Below are positions 46,132 to 57,213 of a DNA stretch of 64,000 nt, in pieces. This DNA is from Denitromonas sp. (GTDB taxonomy: Bacteria; Pseudomonadota; Gammaproteobacteria; Burkholderiales; Rhodocyclaceae). Below the pieces are notes generated by a model. It was not told where the DNA came from, did not search any database, and saw only the letters and a list, made by a program, of their open reading frames with translations. The stretch is from assembly GCF_034676725.1 (NCBI RefSeq), contig NZ_JAUCBR010000004.1:1-64000 (forward strand). The letters are read 5' to 3'. Each line of letters begins with the position of its first letter. Position 1 is the first letter of the stretch. Both the position numbers and the translations under genes were made by a program.

Positions 46132-47913
46132 ATGGACGCCGCGCCCGGAGAGAACCTCGTCGCCCAGTCGATTGCCCGCGCGCTGATCGAAGGCTTCAAC
46201 AAACACTATCGCATTTTTCGCGAGACCAGCCACAAGGCCAAGGGCCTGTTCGAGGCTGGCGCCTGGCAGGCCCAGCTCGATGCCGTGCGCAACCGGGTGC
46301 AGTTCTACGACGACCGGGTCAACGAGTGCGTCGCCCGCCTGCACAGCGAGTTCGACGCCGATTCGCTCGACGACGCCACCTGGCAGCAGGTCAAGCTGCA
46401 CTTCATCGGCATGCTGATCAACCACAAGCAGCCGGAGCTGGCCGAGACCTTCTTCAACTCGGTGTGCTGCAAGATCCTGCACCGCACCTATTTCAACAAC
46501 GACTACATCTTTGCCCGCCCGGCCATGGCGGTGGAGTACATCGACTCCTACCCGCCAGTGTATTCGAGCTATTACCCGCGCGACGAGGGCATGCGCCGGA
46601 CGATCCGGCGGATCATCGAAGACTTCGACTGGGAGCGCCCCTTCGAGGATCTGGACCGCGATGTCGGATCGATCCTGCGCGCCGTGCGCGACTTCCTGCG
46701 CGGCTGGCCGGCGATGGAGGTCAACAGCCAGATCCAGGTGCTGTACGCCGCCTTCTACCGCAACAAGACCGCCTACATCATCGGCAAGGCGATCAACGGC
46801 TACCAGGAATACCCCTTCGCCATCGCCGTGCGCCACAACGCGGCCGGCATGCTGTACGTCGACACCATCCTGCTCGAGCCGTGGCGCATCTCGCTGCTTT
46901 TCTCGCTCTCGCGCGCCTACTTTCTGGTCGACATGGAAGTGCCCTCGGGCTATGTCGGCTTCCTGCGCAGCATCATGCCCAACAAGCCGCGCAGCGAGCT
47001 GTACACCATGCTGGGCCTGGGCAAGCAGGGCAAGACCATGTTCTTCCGCGACCTGGTCTCGCACCTGCGCCACTCGAACGACCAGTTCATCATCGCGCCC
47101 GGCATCCGCGGCCTGGTGATGCTGGTGTTCACGCTGCCCTCCTACCCCTATGTGTTCAAGCTCATCAAGGACGTGTTCGGCAGCTCCAAGAACATGGACC
47201 GCGCCACGGTCAAGAAGAAGTACCTGATGGTCAAGCAGGTCGACCGCGTCGGGCGCATGGCCGACACGCTGGAGTTCTCCAATGTCGCCCTGCCGCGCGC
47301 GCGCTTCCACCCGGACCTGCTCCACGAGCTGAGCACGCTCGCCCCGACCGCCTTCGAGCTCGACGGCGATGCGGTGGTCATCCGCCACCTCTACATCGAG
47401 CGGCGCATGACCCCGCTCAACATCTACCTTGAACAGGCCGACGAGGCGCAGACCGAGCACGCCGTGCGCGAGTACGGCAACGCCATCCGCGAGCTGGCCA
47501 GCGCCAATATCTTCCCCGGCGACATGCTGTGGAAGAACTTCGGCGTCACCCGCTATGGCCGCGTGGTGTTCTACGACTACGACGAAATCGAATACATGAC
47601 GGACTGCAAGTTCCGGCGCATCCCGCCGGCACCCAATCCGGAAATGGAAATGTCCAGCGAAGCCTGGTACTCGGGCGGCCCGCTGGACATCTTCCCGGAA
47701 GAATTCGCCACCTTCCTGCTCGGCAAGCCGCGCATCCGCAAGGCTTTTCTCAAGCACCACCGCGACCTGCTCGACACGCCATTCTGGCAAGGCGTGCAGG
47801 CGCGGCTGCGCGAGGGGCATGTGGAGGACTTCTTCCCCTATCCGCCCGAACTGCGCTTTTGCAACCACTCCGCGGACGACGACACGCCGCCCGCGCCGCT
47901 CAGCGAATCGTGA
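46132..47913 (+). CDS. aceK: Isocitrate dehydrogenase kinase/phosphatase
   Basis: Bifunctional enzyme that phosphorylates dimeric isocitrate dehydrogenase to push isocitrate into the glyoxylate shunt, and reverses this. It has 593 residues, full length. The N-terminal regulatory part opens AQSIARALIEGFNKHYRIFR. The kinase-like domain has VFTLPSYPYVFKLIKDVFG with the ATP-binding Lys, a DRVGRMADTLEFSNVALPR block and FYDYDEIEYMTDCKFRRIP with catalytic and metal-site aspartates. It lies in the same neighbourhood as its substrate gene icd. It overlaps soxZ tail-to-tail by 14 bp. Confidence 0.96.
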   Translation: MDAAPGENLVAQSIARALIEGFNKHYRIFRETSHKAKGLFEAGAWQAQLDAVRNRVQFYDDRVNECVARLHSEFDADSLDDATWQQVKLHFIGMLINHKQPELAETFFNSVCCKILHRTYFNNDYIFARPAMAVEYIDSYPPVYSSYYPRDEGMRRTIRRIIEDFDWERPFEDLDRDVGSILRAVRDFLRGWPAMEVNSQIQVLYAAFYRNKTAYIIGKAINGYQEYPFAIAVRHNAAGMLYVDTILLEPWRISLLFSLSRAYFLVDMEVPSGYVGFLRSIMPNKPRSELYTMLGLGKQGKTMFFRDLVSHLRHSNDQFIIAPGIRGLVMLVFTLPSYPYVFKLIKDVFGSSKNMDRATVKKKYLMVKQVDRVGRMADTLEFSNVALPRARFHPDLLHELSTLAPTAFELDGDAVVIRHLYIERRMTPLNIYLEQADEAQTEHAVREYGNAIRELASANIFPGDMLWKNFGVTRYGRVVFYDYDEIEYMTDCKFRRIPPAPNPEMEMSSEAWYSGGPLDIFPEEFATFLLGKPRIRKAFLKHHRDLLDTPFWQGVQARLREGHVEDFFPYPPELRFCNHSADDDTPPAPLSES

Positions 47914-48211
47914 CGCTGTCGCTGCGCTGCGCGCCGCGGTTATCGCGCCAGGACACGCTCACCGTCTCGCCCGGCACCCCGCCAGCGAATGAGAACACCA
48001 GATAGGGGTCGCGCGACACCGACGGTCCGAAGCGCGCCTGCAGCACCACGCGCGCGTTGTGCAGCACGGCCAGGTCGGTGATGTGGTGCGCCGCCACCAG
48101 CGAGCCATCCGGCAGGCGACGACGGCCGTTCTCCATCGGATGCGAGGCCATCAGCCGCACCTGCGTCACTCCCTCGCTCACCGTCGCCCGGATCCGCACC
48201 GGTTCAGTCAT
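47900..48211 (-). CDS. soxZ: Thiosulfate-oxidation carrier subunit SoxZ
   Basis: Beta-sandwich partner of SoxY in the periplasmic carrier that holds sulfur intermediates. It has 103 residues, starting MTEPVRIRATVSEGVTQVRL at 48211, with the family's HPMENGRRR and ISFxGGxPG-like FAGGVPGETVSVSWRDN near the end. No signal peptide; SoxZ is exported with SoxY. It follows soxY by 21 bp. The rest of the sox system (soxXA, soxB, soxCD) is absent from the window. Confidence 0.88.
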   Translation of the reverse strand: MTEPVRIRATVSEGVTQVRLMASHPMENGRRRLPDGSLVAAHHITDLAVLHNARVVLQARFGPSVSRDPYLVFSFAGGVPGETVSVSWRDNRGAQRSDSVTIR

Positions 48212-48232
48212 GCCTGCGCCTTCTGCCCGCAC

Positions 48233-48688
48233 TCAGCCACACCCCCCCTGAACGATCTTGATCTCGCGGCGCGCCACAAAGAACCCGCCCGCCGCCTCGA
48301 CCACCGCAATCACCTGGCTGGTCTGCGCCATGCGGATCCGGGTCTGCACCCGCGGCAGCGTGCCCTCGGGCAGATCGAACACCGCCACCAGCGTGGTCGG
48401 ATTCTCGTCGGCGAGCAGCGCGATCTGGCGAACACCGGGCAGGCTGGCGCTGACGGTCAGCGAAACCATCGATCCGTCCTCGACGATCTCCGCCGCCTCG
48501 ATCCGGACGGCCTCGCTCGCACGGGCGCCGGCGGCTCCCAGCGCCTGCAGCACCGCCTCCACCCCGCGAATCGCGAAAACCGGTGGCACATCCGCCGCCG
48601 CGGCCGGCAACACGCCCGCCGCCGCCAGCCAGGCCAGCATGCCAACACCCCCACCCTGCCTGAGCATGCGCCGTCGCGCCTGATCCAT
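48233..48688 (-). CDS. soxY: Sulfur carrier protein SoxY
   Basis: Covalent sulfur carrier of the Sox pathway, 151 residues. It has an N-terminal twin-arginine-like signal (QARRRMLRQGGG and a hydrophobic stretch to AAAADVP). The mature domain ends in the swinging-arm motif with QGGCG, whose cysteine binds the sulfur substrate. Here the stop follows directly after CG. Adjacent soxZ confirms it. It diverges from a cytochrome c/flavoprotein pair, so the four genes form a sulfide/thiosulfate module. Confidence 0.88.
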   Translation of the reverse strand: MDQARRRMLRQGGGVGMLAWLAAAGVLPAAAADVPPVFAIRGVEAVLQALGAAGARASEAVRIEAAEIVEDGSMVSLTVSASLPGVRQIALLADENPTTLVAVFDLPEGTLPRVQTRIRMAQTSQVIAVVEAAGGFFVARREIKIVQGGCG

Positions 48689-48783
48689 GTCTCCTCCCCG
48701 CAGCCGAAATCTCGCCCTACCCGCGTGCTCGCAACATCAGGCGGTATCATGGCGGCCATTGTAGCCGCGAGCGGGAGATCGAA

Positions 48784-49107
48784 TTGAAACGGATAGCGCC
48801 ATTGACGCTTGTCTGCCTCTGGGCACTGGCACCGGCAGCCCACGCCGGCAACGCACTCGACGCCGGACGCCTGCTGGCCGCCACCTGCGCCAACTGCCAC
48901 GGCACCGACGGACGCAGCGTGGGCGGTACCGAAAGCCTGGCTGGCATGCCCGGCGACACGCTCCTGCGCAAACTCGCCGCCTTCACCAGCGGCGAGAAGC
49001 CGGCCACGATCATGCACCAGATCGCCAAGGGCTACACCCCCGACCAACTCGCGCTGATCGCCGCCTACTTCGCCGCCCAGCGCCCGGACGCGGGGGTGGC
49101 ACGATGA
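48784..49107 (+). CDS. Periplasmic class I cytochrome c, partner of the sulfide dehydrogenase flavoprotein
   Basis: A 107-residue c-type cytochrome with a TTG start at 48784 (GGGAG about 8 bases before it). Signal peptide to AAHAGNA, a single haem motif CANCH near residue 36, and a distal Met in LAGMPG or TIMHQIA. It overlaps the flavoprotein gene by the ATGA pattern, exactly as fccA/fccB or soxE/soxF. It takes electrons from sulfide via FAD. Confidence 0.86.
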   Translation: MKRIAPLTLVCLWALAPAAHAGNALDAGRLLAATCANCHGTDGRSVGGTESLAGMPGDTLLRKLAAFTSGEKPATIMHQIAKGYTPDQLALIAAYFAAQRPDAGVAR

Positions 49108-50366
49108 CCGATCGACGCCATTTCCTCGCCGCCATGGGCGCCGCCGCGGCACTGGCCGGCTGCGCGCCACTGGGCAGATCGGCCCGCAAGGCCCATGTGG
49201 TGGTGGTCGGCGGCGGCTTCGGCGGCGCCACCGCGGCCAAGTATCTGCGCCTGTGGAGCGATGGCAGCGTGCGCGTCACGCTGGTCGAGCGCAATGCGCA
49301 GTTCATCTCCTGCCCGATGTCCAATCTGGTCATTGGCGGCGCCCAGTCGATGTCCCACATCACGCATGACTACGCCGGGCTGCGCGACGCACACGGCGTG
49401 CGCGTCGTTCACGACTCGGTCACCGCCATCGACCCCCGCGCGCGCGAAGTCCGCCTCGCCAGCGGCGAGCGCCTGCGCTACGACCGCCTGCTGCTGTCGC
49501 CGGGCATCGACTTCCTGCCCGAGGCCATCGAGGGTCTCGTCGGCCACGAAGACCGCATTCCCCATGCCTGGAAAGCCGGCGAGCAGACCGCCCTGCTGCA
49601 CCGGCAACTCGCAGCCATGCCCGAGGGTGGCGTGTTCGCCATTCACATTCCCAAAGCCCCCTTCCGCTGCCCACCGGGGCCGTACGAGCGCGCCAGCCTG
49701 GTGGCCGACTACTGCCGCCGCCACAAGCCACGCGCCAAGGTGCTGGTGCTCGACGCCAACGCCGACATCCAGTCCAAGAAGGGGCTGTTCACCGCCGCCT
49801 GGGCGCAGCACTACCGGGACATCATCGAATACCGGCCGAACAACCAGCTGCTGGCTGTCGATGCGGCCACGCGCACGGCCGTGCTGGAGTTCGATGAGGT
49901 AAAGGCCGACGTGCTCAACGTCATTCCGCCGCAGCGCGCCGGCCGCGTGGCCGACCTGATCGGCAGCCGGCTGGCCAACGGTCGCTGGGTGTCGGTCGAT
50001 TGGCTGACGGCCGAGGTGGCCGACGTGCCCCATGTTCACGTCATCGGCGACGCCACCCTGTCCGCCCCGCGCATGCCCAAGTCCGGCCACATGGCCAACC
50101 AGCAGGCCAAGGTGGCGGCGGCGGCAATCCTGCACCTGCTCGCCGACCTGCCGCCCAACCCCGCGCCGGTGGTGATGAATACCTGCTACAGCTATGTGGG
50201 GCGCGACAGCGCCATGCATGTGGCTTCGGTACACCGCTTCGATGCGGCCGAACACACCTTCTTGCCGGTGGACGGCGCCGGCGGCCTGTCGGCCGTCGCC
50301 AGCCCGGCCGAGGCCACTGCCGCACAGGCCTGGGCGCGCAACATCTGGGCCGATACGCTGGCTTAA
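49104..50366 (+). CDS. Flavocytochrome c sulfide dehydrogenase, flavoprotein subunit (FccB/SoxF)
   Basis: Oxidises sulfide to sulfur or polysulfide in the periplasm. It has 420 residues with a twin-arginine signal (TDRRHFLAAMGAAAALAGC). The FAD motif is VVVVGGGFGGATAAKYL (residues 31-47). Redox cysteines are in FISCPMSNLVIGG and NTCYSYVG, the two that form the disulfide next to FAD in FccB. HVIGDATLSAPRMPKSGHMANQQAKVAAAAI is the second FAD site. It is translationally coupled to the cytochrome. It overlaps the nudix gene tail-to-tail by 4 bp. Confidence 0.92.
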   Translation: MTDRRHFLAAMGAAAALAGCAPLGRSARKAHVVVVGGGFGGATAAKYLRLWSDGSVRVTLVERNAQFISCPMSNLVIGGAQSMSHITHDYAGLRDAHGVRVVHDSVTAIDPRAREVRLASGERLRYDRLLLSPGIDFLPEAIEGLVGHEDRIPHAWKAGEQTALLHRQLAAMPEGGVFAIHIPKAPFRCPPGPYERASLVADYCRRHKPRAKVLVLDANADIQSKKGLFTAAWAQHYRDIIEYRPNNQLLAVDAATRTAVLEFDEVKADVLNVIPPQRAGRVADLIGSRLANGRWVSVDWLTAEVADVPHVHVIGDATLSAPRMPKSGHMANQQAKVAAAAILHLLADLPPNPAPVVMNTCYSYVGRDSAMHVASVHRFDAAEHTFLPVDGAGGLSAVASPAEATAAQAWARNIWADTLA

Positions 50367-50821
50367 ACGAAGGCAGCCGCCGTCTCCGGCCAGCCCTGCT
50401 CCATCACCCACGGCTCGGCCTGCCGGCAGCCGAGCGCATCGCGGATGTAGGCCACCGTGTTCGGCGGCAGGGCGTCGGGCGCGTACCAGTCGAGGGCGTC
50501 GCACTTGTCCGGCTCGGCCCGCCGGGGGGCGCCGGACCAGCGGCGGGCGCGCAGGAAGAAATCGATGCGGTTGGTGTCCGAGAGGCGATGGACCACGCCC
50601 ACCAGGTCGAGGTCATCAGGCGCCAGCTGCAGCCCCAGTTCCTCGGCCATCTCGCGTACGGCGGTCATCCGGATCGACTCGCCGGGCTCCACATGCCCGC
50701 CCGGCAGGCTGAACTGCCCGTCAAAGAAGCCGGTGTTGGCCCGGCGCATCAACAGCACCGCCCCGTCGCGCGGCAGGATCACATGCACGCCGGTCGGGAT
50801 CCCCGCGTGCGTCGCGGTCAT
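50363..50821 (-). CDS. Nudix hydrolase
   Basis: A 152-residue pyrophosphohydrolase. The complete Nudix box runs from [12 protein letters not shown] to REMAEELGL (residues 41-63), with all catalytic glutamates. The N-terminal [22 protein letters not shown] is the usual first strands. The substrate cannot be told; the coupling (ATGA overlap) to dUTPase downstream in the same transcript direction suggests nucleotide clean-up. The start ATG is at 50821. Confidence 0.88.
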   Translation of the reverse strand: MTATHAGIPTGVHVILPRDGAVLLMRRANTGFFDGQFSLPGGHVEPGESIRMTAVREMAEELGLQLAPDDLDLVGVVHRLSDTNRIDFFLRARRWSGAPRRAEPDKCDALDWYAPDALPPNTVAYIRDALGCRQAEPWVMEQGWPETAAAFV

Positions 50822-51267
50822 TTCGTGCCGGTGCTGCCGAAACCGCCGGCACCGCGCGCCGAGGCATCGAACTGGTCGACGACATTGAAGGTCGCCTGCA
50901 GGACCGGCACGATGACCAGCTGCGCAATCCGCTCCATCGGCTCGATCTTGAACGGCTGCTTGCCGCGGTTCCAGGTCGACACGAAGATCTGCCCCTGGTA
51001 GTCGGAGTCGATCAGGCCCACCAGGTTGCCCAGCACGATGCCATGCTTGTGGCCCAGCCCCGAGCGCGGCAGGATCATCGCCGCCAGGCCCGGATCATCG
51101 AGGTGGATGGCCATGCCGGTGGGCACCAGCACGGTGTCACCCGGCATCAGCTCCAGCGGCAGGTCGATGCAGGCGCGCAGGTCGAGACCGGCCGCGCCCG
51201 GCGTGGCGTAGGCCGGCGGATGGGTCTTGAGGCGCTCGTCGAGCAGGATGACGTCGATCGGATGCAT
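50818..51267 (-). CDS. dut: dUTP diphosphatase
   Basis: Trimeric dUTPase of 149 residues producing dUMP and keeping uracil out of DNA. All five motifs are visible: [44 protein letters not shown] and the C-terminal [11 protein letters not shown] that closes over the active site. It lies 18 bp after coaBC and overlaps the nudix gene by 4 bp. The order coaBC-dut is common in betaproteobacteria. Confidence 0.97.
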   Translation of the reverse strand: MHPIDVILLDERLKTHPPAYATPGAAGLDLRACIDLPLELMPGDTVLVPTGMAIHLDDPGLAAMILPRSGLGHKHGIVLGNLVGLIDSDYQGQIFVSTWNRGKQPFKIEPMERIAQLVIVPVLQATFNVVDQFDASARGAGGFGSTGTK

Positions 51268-51285
51268 GGAAATTCCTTGAATGGC

Positions 51286-52476
51286 TCAGCGGGCGGCCAG
51301 CAGCTCGGCCAGATGCTTGACGATGCTGCGGGCGAGATTGTGTTTGGCGGCGCGCGGCACCGGATGCCGGCCGGCCGCGTCATAGATGACGACCTCGTTG
51401 TCATCCTGCCCGAGGCCATCCTGCACCAGGTTGCCCACCACCATGGGCAGGCGCTTGTTCTTCCGCTTGCCTTCGGCGTAGGTGTCGAGGTCGCGGCTCT
51501 CGGCGGCAAAGCCGACACAGAACGGCGGATTCGGCCGCGCCGCGACCTCGGCGAGGATGTCGGGGTTCGGCGTCAACGTGATCTGCATCACCTCGCCGGA
51601 CTTCTTGATCTTGTGCTCCGCCGCCTCGGCGGGCCGGTAGTCGGCCACCGCCGCCACACCGATGAACACGTCGGCATCGTCGACCACCGACATGACCGCG
51701 TCGCGCATGGCCAGCGCCGAGTGCACGCTGATCCGCTCGACACCATACGGCACCGGCATGGCCACCGGCCCGCTCACCAGCACCACCTCGGCGCCGGCCT
51801 GCGCGCAGGCACGCGCCAGCGCGTAGCCCATCTTGCCCGAGCTGCTGTTGGTGATGCCGCGCACCGGGTCGATCGCCTCGAAGGTCGGCCCGGCCGTCAG
51901 CACCACTTTGCGCCCCGCCAGCCGCTTGTTTTCCAGATGGCTGATGACCGCCTCGCACAGCACCTCGGGCTCGAGCATGCGGCCCATGCCCACTTCGCCG
52001 CAGGCCTGTTCGCCGGCATCCGGCCCCAGCACGGTGACACCATCGGCCACCAGTTGCGCCACATTGCGCTGGGTCGCCGGGTGCTGCCACATCTGCCGGT
52101 TCATCGCCGGCGCCACCAGCAAGCTGCAGTCGCGCGCCAGACACAGCGTGGTGAGCAGGTCGTCGCAGCGCCCCTGCACCAGCCGGGCCATGACATCCGC
52201 CGTCGCCGGCGCCACGATGATGCAGTCGGCGTCGCGGGTCAGGTCGATGTGGGCCATGTTGTTGCCCATGCGCGGGTCCCACAGATCGGTCCACACCGGG
52301 TGACCGCTGAGCGCCTGGAAGGTCACCGGCGTCACGAAGTGCGCGCCCCCTTCGGTGAGCACCACATGCACACTGGCGCCAGCCTTGACCATCTGGCGCG
52401 TCAGCTCGGCCGCCTTGTAGGCCGCCACGCCGCCGGTCACCCCGAGAATGATCTTCCTGCCCTTCAGTTCAATCAT
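51286..52476 (-). CDS. coaBC: Bifunctional phosphopantothenoylcysteine decarboxylase / synthetase
   Basis: Two steps of coenzyme A synthesis in one 396-residue chain. The N-terminal CoaC flavoprotein domain has GVTGGVAAYKAAEL, IVAPATADVMARL, PAMNRQMW with the active-site region, and GEQACGEVGMGRM with the Cys-loop. The C-terminal CoaB has TAGPTFEAIDPVRGITNSSSGKMG and VAAVADYRP plus NPDILAEVAA, then the KKNKR-like lysine region. The start ATG at 52476 diverges from radC. Confidence 0.97.
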   Translation of the reverse strand: MIELKGRKIILGVTGGVAAYKAAELTRQMVKAGASVHVVLTEGGAHFVTPVTFQALSGHPVWTDLWDPRMGNNMAHIDLTRDADCIIVAPATADVMARLVQGRCDDLLTTLCLARDCSLLVAPAMNRQMWQHPATQRNVAQLVADGVTVLGPDAGEQACGEVGMGRMLEPEVLCEAVISHLENKRLAGRKVVLTAGPTFEAIDPVRGITNSSSGKMGYALARACAQAGAEVVLVSGPVAMPVPYGVERISVHSALAMRDAVMSVVDDADVFIGVAAVADYRPAEAAEHKIKKSGEVMQITLTPNPDILAEVAARPNPPFCVGFAAESRDLDTYAEGKRKNKRLPMVVGNLVQDGLGQDDNEVVIYDAAGRHPVPRAAKHNLARSIVKHLAELLAAR

Positions 52477-52528
52477 GACAATCACATATACTGTGCGCTG
52501 ATTCCAGCAAGAGCGAGGATTGTACTGC

Positions 52529-53203
52529 ATGGCCATCACCGATTGGCCTGTCGGCGAACGCCCACGGGAAAAGCTCATCGAGCGCGGCGCCGCGGCGCTC
52601 TCCGACGCCGAACTGCTCGCCATCTTCCTGCGCGTGGGTGTGCGCGGAAAAAGCGCGGTGGACCTGGCGCGCGACCTCATCGGCCATTTCGGGACGCTGT
52701 CCGGCCTGTGCCATGCAACACCGGACGCCTTCTCGTCCTTTCCCGGCATGGGCCTGGCCAAGTACGCCCAGCTGCAGGCGATCATGGAGATCGCCCGCCG
52801 CGCCCTGGCCGAAGACATCGGCGCCGGTGACGTGCTCGGCGCCCCCGAGGCGGTGCGCAGCTGGCTGCGGCTGCATCTGGGGGCGCTGCCGCATGAAGTC
52901 TTCATGGTCTTGCTGCTCGATGCGCAGAACCGCCTGATCCTCGCCGAGACGCTTTTTCGCGGCACCCTCACACAAACGAGCGTTTATCCGCGAGAAGTCG
53001 TAAAATTCGCGCTCACGCACAATGCTGCAGCGGTGATCCTGGCGCACAATCACCCTTCCGGCAATGCCACGCCCAGCGCCGCAGACCAGTCGCTGACGCG
53101 GGATCTGCGCAGCGCACTGGCGCTGATCGATGTTCGGGTGCTCGACCATTTCGTCGTCACCCGGGCGCAGATCACGTCATTTGCCGAAAGCGGACTGCTG
53201 TAG
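52529..53203 (+). CDS. radC: RadC-family JAB/MPN-domain protein
   Basis: A 224-residue RadC protein, historically linked to DNA repair but of uncertain function. It has an N-terminal helix-hairpin-helix region ([22 protein letters not shown]) and a C-terminal JAB1/MPN metalloprotease-like domain with [17 protein letters not shown] holding the zinc ligands. The start ATG at 52529 is chosen over an in-frame TTG three codons earlier. It diverges from coaBC by 52 bp. Confidence 0.95.
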   Translation: MAITDWPVGERPREKLIERGAAALSDAELLAIFLRVGVRGKSAVDLARDLIGHFGTLSGLCHATPDAFSSFPGMGLAKYAQLQAIMEIARRALAEDIGAGDVLGAPEAVRSWLRLHLGALPHEVFMVLLLDAQNRLILAETLFRGTLTQTSVYPREVVKFALTHNAAAVILAHNHPSGNATPSAADQSLTRDLRSALALIDVRVLDHFVVTRAQITSFAESGLL

Positions 53204-53234
53204 GGCCTGTTCCAGAACTTTTGAAAACAAGTCC

Positions 53235-53264
53235 TTGAATTCTCAGCCCTGAGTGTTGTACACT
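53235..53264 (+). promoter_or_regulatory. Promoter candidate for rpmB-rpmG
   Basis: TTGAAT (53235-53240), 18-bp spacer, TACACT (53259-53264) with TGTTG just before it. It lies 40 bp before rpmB. Confidence 0.5.
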
Positions 53265-53303
53265 CGGCGGCTTTTCGAAAACCGATTTCCCTGGAGCACA
53301 ACC

Positions 53304-53540
53304 ATGGCTCGCGTTTGCCAAGTGACCGGTAAGGCACCGATGGTGGGCAACAATGTTTCCCACGCCCAAAACAAGACCAAGCGTCGCTTTTTGCCGAACC
53401 TGCAGTACCGCAAGTTCTGGAGCGAGGCTGAAAATCGCTGGATTCGCCTTCGCGTTTCGAGCGCCGGCCTGCGTACCATCGACAAGAAAGGCGTCGACGT
53501 GGTCGTGGCCGATCTGCGCGCCTCTGGCGCCAAAATCTAA
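53304..53540 (+). CDS. rpmB: 50S ribosomal protein L28
   Basis: A 78-residue large-subunit protein. It starts [20 protein letters not shown] at 53304 after a GGAG site and contains [18 protein letters not shown], as in other bacterial L28 proteins. No CxxC zinc pairs, so the zinc-free form. It is followed 26 bp later by rpmG, the usual pairing. Confidence 0.98.
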   Translation: MARVCQVTGKAPMVGNNVSHAQNKTKRRFLPNLQYRKFWSEAENRWIRLRVSSAGLRTIDKKGVDVVVADLRASGAKI

Positions 53541-53566
53541 TCCAGCCCCACTAGACGGAGACTGAC

Positions 53567-53734
53567 ATGGCCAAAGGCGGTCGCGAAAAAATCAAGCTCG
53601 AGTCCAGTGCTGGCACCGGACACTTCTACACCACCAACAAGAACAAGCGCACGATGCCCGAGAAGCTGGAATTGAAGAAATTCGATCCCGTCGCTCGCAA
53701 GCACGTGATGTACAAGGAAACCAAGCTGAAGTAA
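53567..53734 (+). CDS. rpmG: 50S ribosomal protein L33
   Basis: A 55-residue basic protein from ATG 53567 to TAA 53732-53734. It starts [20 protein letters not shown] and contains [20 protein letters not shown]; it lacks the zinc-binding cysteines, as in most proteobacteria. It shares the rpmB transcript and ends before a terminator at 53773-53797. Confidence 0.97.
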   Translation: MAKGGREKIKLESSAGTGHFYTTNKNKRTMPEKLELKKFDPVARKHVMYKETKLK

Positions 53735-53772
53735 CTGCTTCGGCAGCCGGGTTCGCCCAGCCGGTTTCGATC

Positions 53773-53802
53773 AAAGGCCCGCCGCAAGCGGGCCTTTGCT
53801 TT
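53773..53802 (+). terminator. Terminator of rpmB-rpmG
   Basis: AAAGGCCCGC (53773-53782), loop CGCAA, GCGGGCCTTT (53788-53797), then GCTTTT. Confidence 0.88.
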
Positions 53803-53895
53803 TAGGCGGCCATCGACCGCCATGCCGCGCTCGAGCGTCGGGGGCAAAAACACCACCGCCCGCCAGGACGGGCACCCGCCCCGCACCCGCCGGGC

Positions 53896-53924
53896 AAAAA
53901 AAAGCTGCCCGAAGGCAGCTTTTT
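53896..53924 (-). terminator. Terminator of the cold-shock gene
   Basis: AAAAAGCTGCC (53899-53909), loop CGAA, GGCAGCTTTTT (53914-53924). On the minus strand the stem is followed by a T-run. Confidence 0.88.
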
Positions 53925-53948
53925 CTAACGCATTCTGCCTAGGCAGAA

Positions 53949-54152
53949 TTAGCCACGCTGGATGTTCGAGGCTTGCTTGCCCTTCGGACCCTGCGTCACT
54001 TCGAAAGTGACCTTGTCACCTTCTTTGAGCGATTTGAAACCGTTCATGTTGATGGCGGAGAAGTGCGCGAACAGATCTTCGCTGCCGTCATCAGGAGTAA
54101 TGAAACCAAAACCTTTGGCGTCGTTGAACCACTTAACAGTACCAGTTGCCAT
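53949..54152 (-). CDS. CspA-family cold-shock protein
   Basis: A 67-residue single OB-fold nucleic-acid chaperone. It has both RNA-binding motifs, [11 protein letters not shown] (RNP1) and DLFAHFSAI (RNP2), and starts [14 protein letters not shown] promoter candidate at 54270-54298 gives a 5' leader of about 110 nt, the sort of long leader that acts as a temperature-responsive structure in cspA mRNAs. It is a single gene bounded by a terminator. Confidence 0.95.
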   Translation of the reverse strand: MATGTVKWFNDAKGFGFITPDDGSEDLFAHFSAINMNGFKSLKEGDKVTFEVTQGPKGKQASNIQRG

Positions 54153-54269
54153 GTTGCCTATTTCCTCGCGATTACATCAATGTTACGCCCGGAACCCGGG
54201 CCGATCCCCCTGGTCAATCGAAGGGTCGGTGTTCTGAAACCGCCAATCGACGCGAAAGGTATGCATCAG

Positions 54270-54298
54270 CTTTTACCCATATATGTTTTGCAGGTCAA
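54270..54298 (-). promoter_or_regulatory. Promoter candidate of the cold-shock gene
   Basis: On the minus strand TTGACC (complement of 54293-54298), 17-bp spacer, TAAAAG (complement of 54270-54275). The rest of 54153-54490 holds no gene that I can support. Confidence 0.5.
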
Positions 54299-54490
54299 GC
54301 ACTTCCTTTGAAGGATTTTTCGTGCGCCGCAACAGCATCAGATCCGCAACACCGGAAACCATTCTCAATCAGACCATTACACACTGTTTTTATTGAATTT
54401 TTGCAAACACAAGCGCCGCCGCGCACCGCACCACTTGCAATGCGGCTTTTCTGCGACAAGCCATCGGTCACACACCAGTCAAACGCCGGC

Positions 54491-54518
54491 TTGCCATCCC
54501 ATAGCGCTCGATTAGAAT
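54491..54518 (+). promoter_or_regulatory. Promoter candidate of clpS-clpA
   Basis: TTGCCA (54491-54496), 16-bp spacer, TAGAAT (54513-54518). The predicted transcript start near 54525 coincides with the ATG at 54526, suggesting a leaderless mRNA. Confidence 0.5.
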
Positions 54519-54525
54519 GGCTCCC

Positions 54526-54834
54526 ATGGCTGTCAGGAAACAAGACGATTCTTTGCTGGAGGCGGAAAAGACGCGAGTCGGCCCGCCGCGCATGTACAAA
54601 GTGCTACTGCTCAACGACGATTTCACGCCGATGGATTTCGTTGTGAGCGTACTGCAACGTTTTTTTGCGATGGACCGCGAACGTGCGACGCGTGTCATGC
54701 TCCAAGTCCATACGGAAGGACGTGGAGAGTGCGGTACCTTTCCAAAGGACATCGCCGCAACCAAGGTTGAGCAAGTCATCGCTCATGCCCGGCAACACCA
54801 ACATCCGTTGGCCTGTGTGATGGAGGAGAACTGA
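54526..54834 (+). CDS. clpS: ClpS adaptor of the ClpAP protease
   Basis: Delivers N-degron substrates to ClpAP. It has 102 residues from ATG 54526 (an ATG at 54517 would lie inside the -10 element). The core has [18 protein letters not shown] with the residues that read N-terminal amino acids, [12 protein letters not shown] and the C-terminal [13 protein letters not shown]. No ribosome site is seen before either ATG. It ends 2 bp before clpA. Confidence 0.96.
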   Translation: MAVRKQDDSLLEAEKTRVGPPRMYKVLLLNDDFTPMDFVVSVLQRFFAMDRERATRVMLQVHTEGRGECGTFPKDIAATKVEQVIAHARQHQHPLACVMEEN

Positions 54835-54836
54835 GA

Positions 54837-57113
<2,277 letters not shown>

Positions 57114-57132
57114 ATCCGTGTCACACGGCATC

Positions 57133-57161
57133 GGGCGGCTCATTGAGCCGCCCTTTTTTTT
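57133..57161 (+). terminator. Terminator of clpS-clpA
   Basis: GGGCGGCTC (57133-57141), loop ATT, GAGCCGCCC (57145-57153), then eight T. Confidence 0.92.
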
Positions 57162-57213
57162 CGCCCGGGCCTGCTACACTGCCCGCCGAATCCACTCGTC
57201 CAGGAGAGATGCC

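Noticed and set aside
52477..52528. LexA box between coaBC and radC
   Set aside because: CTGT is present but the matching ACAG at the right distance is not.
54517..54525. Earlier ATG of clpS at 54517
   Set aside because: It lies inside the TAGAAT -10 element and has no ribosome site.
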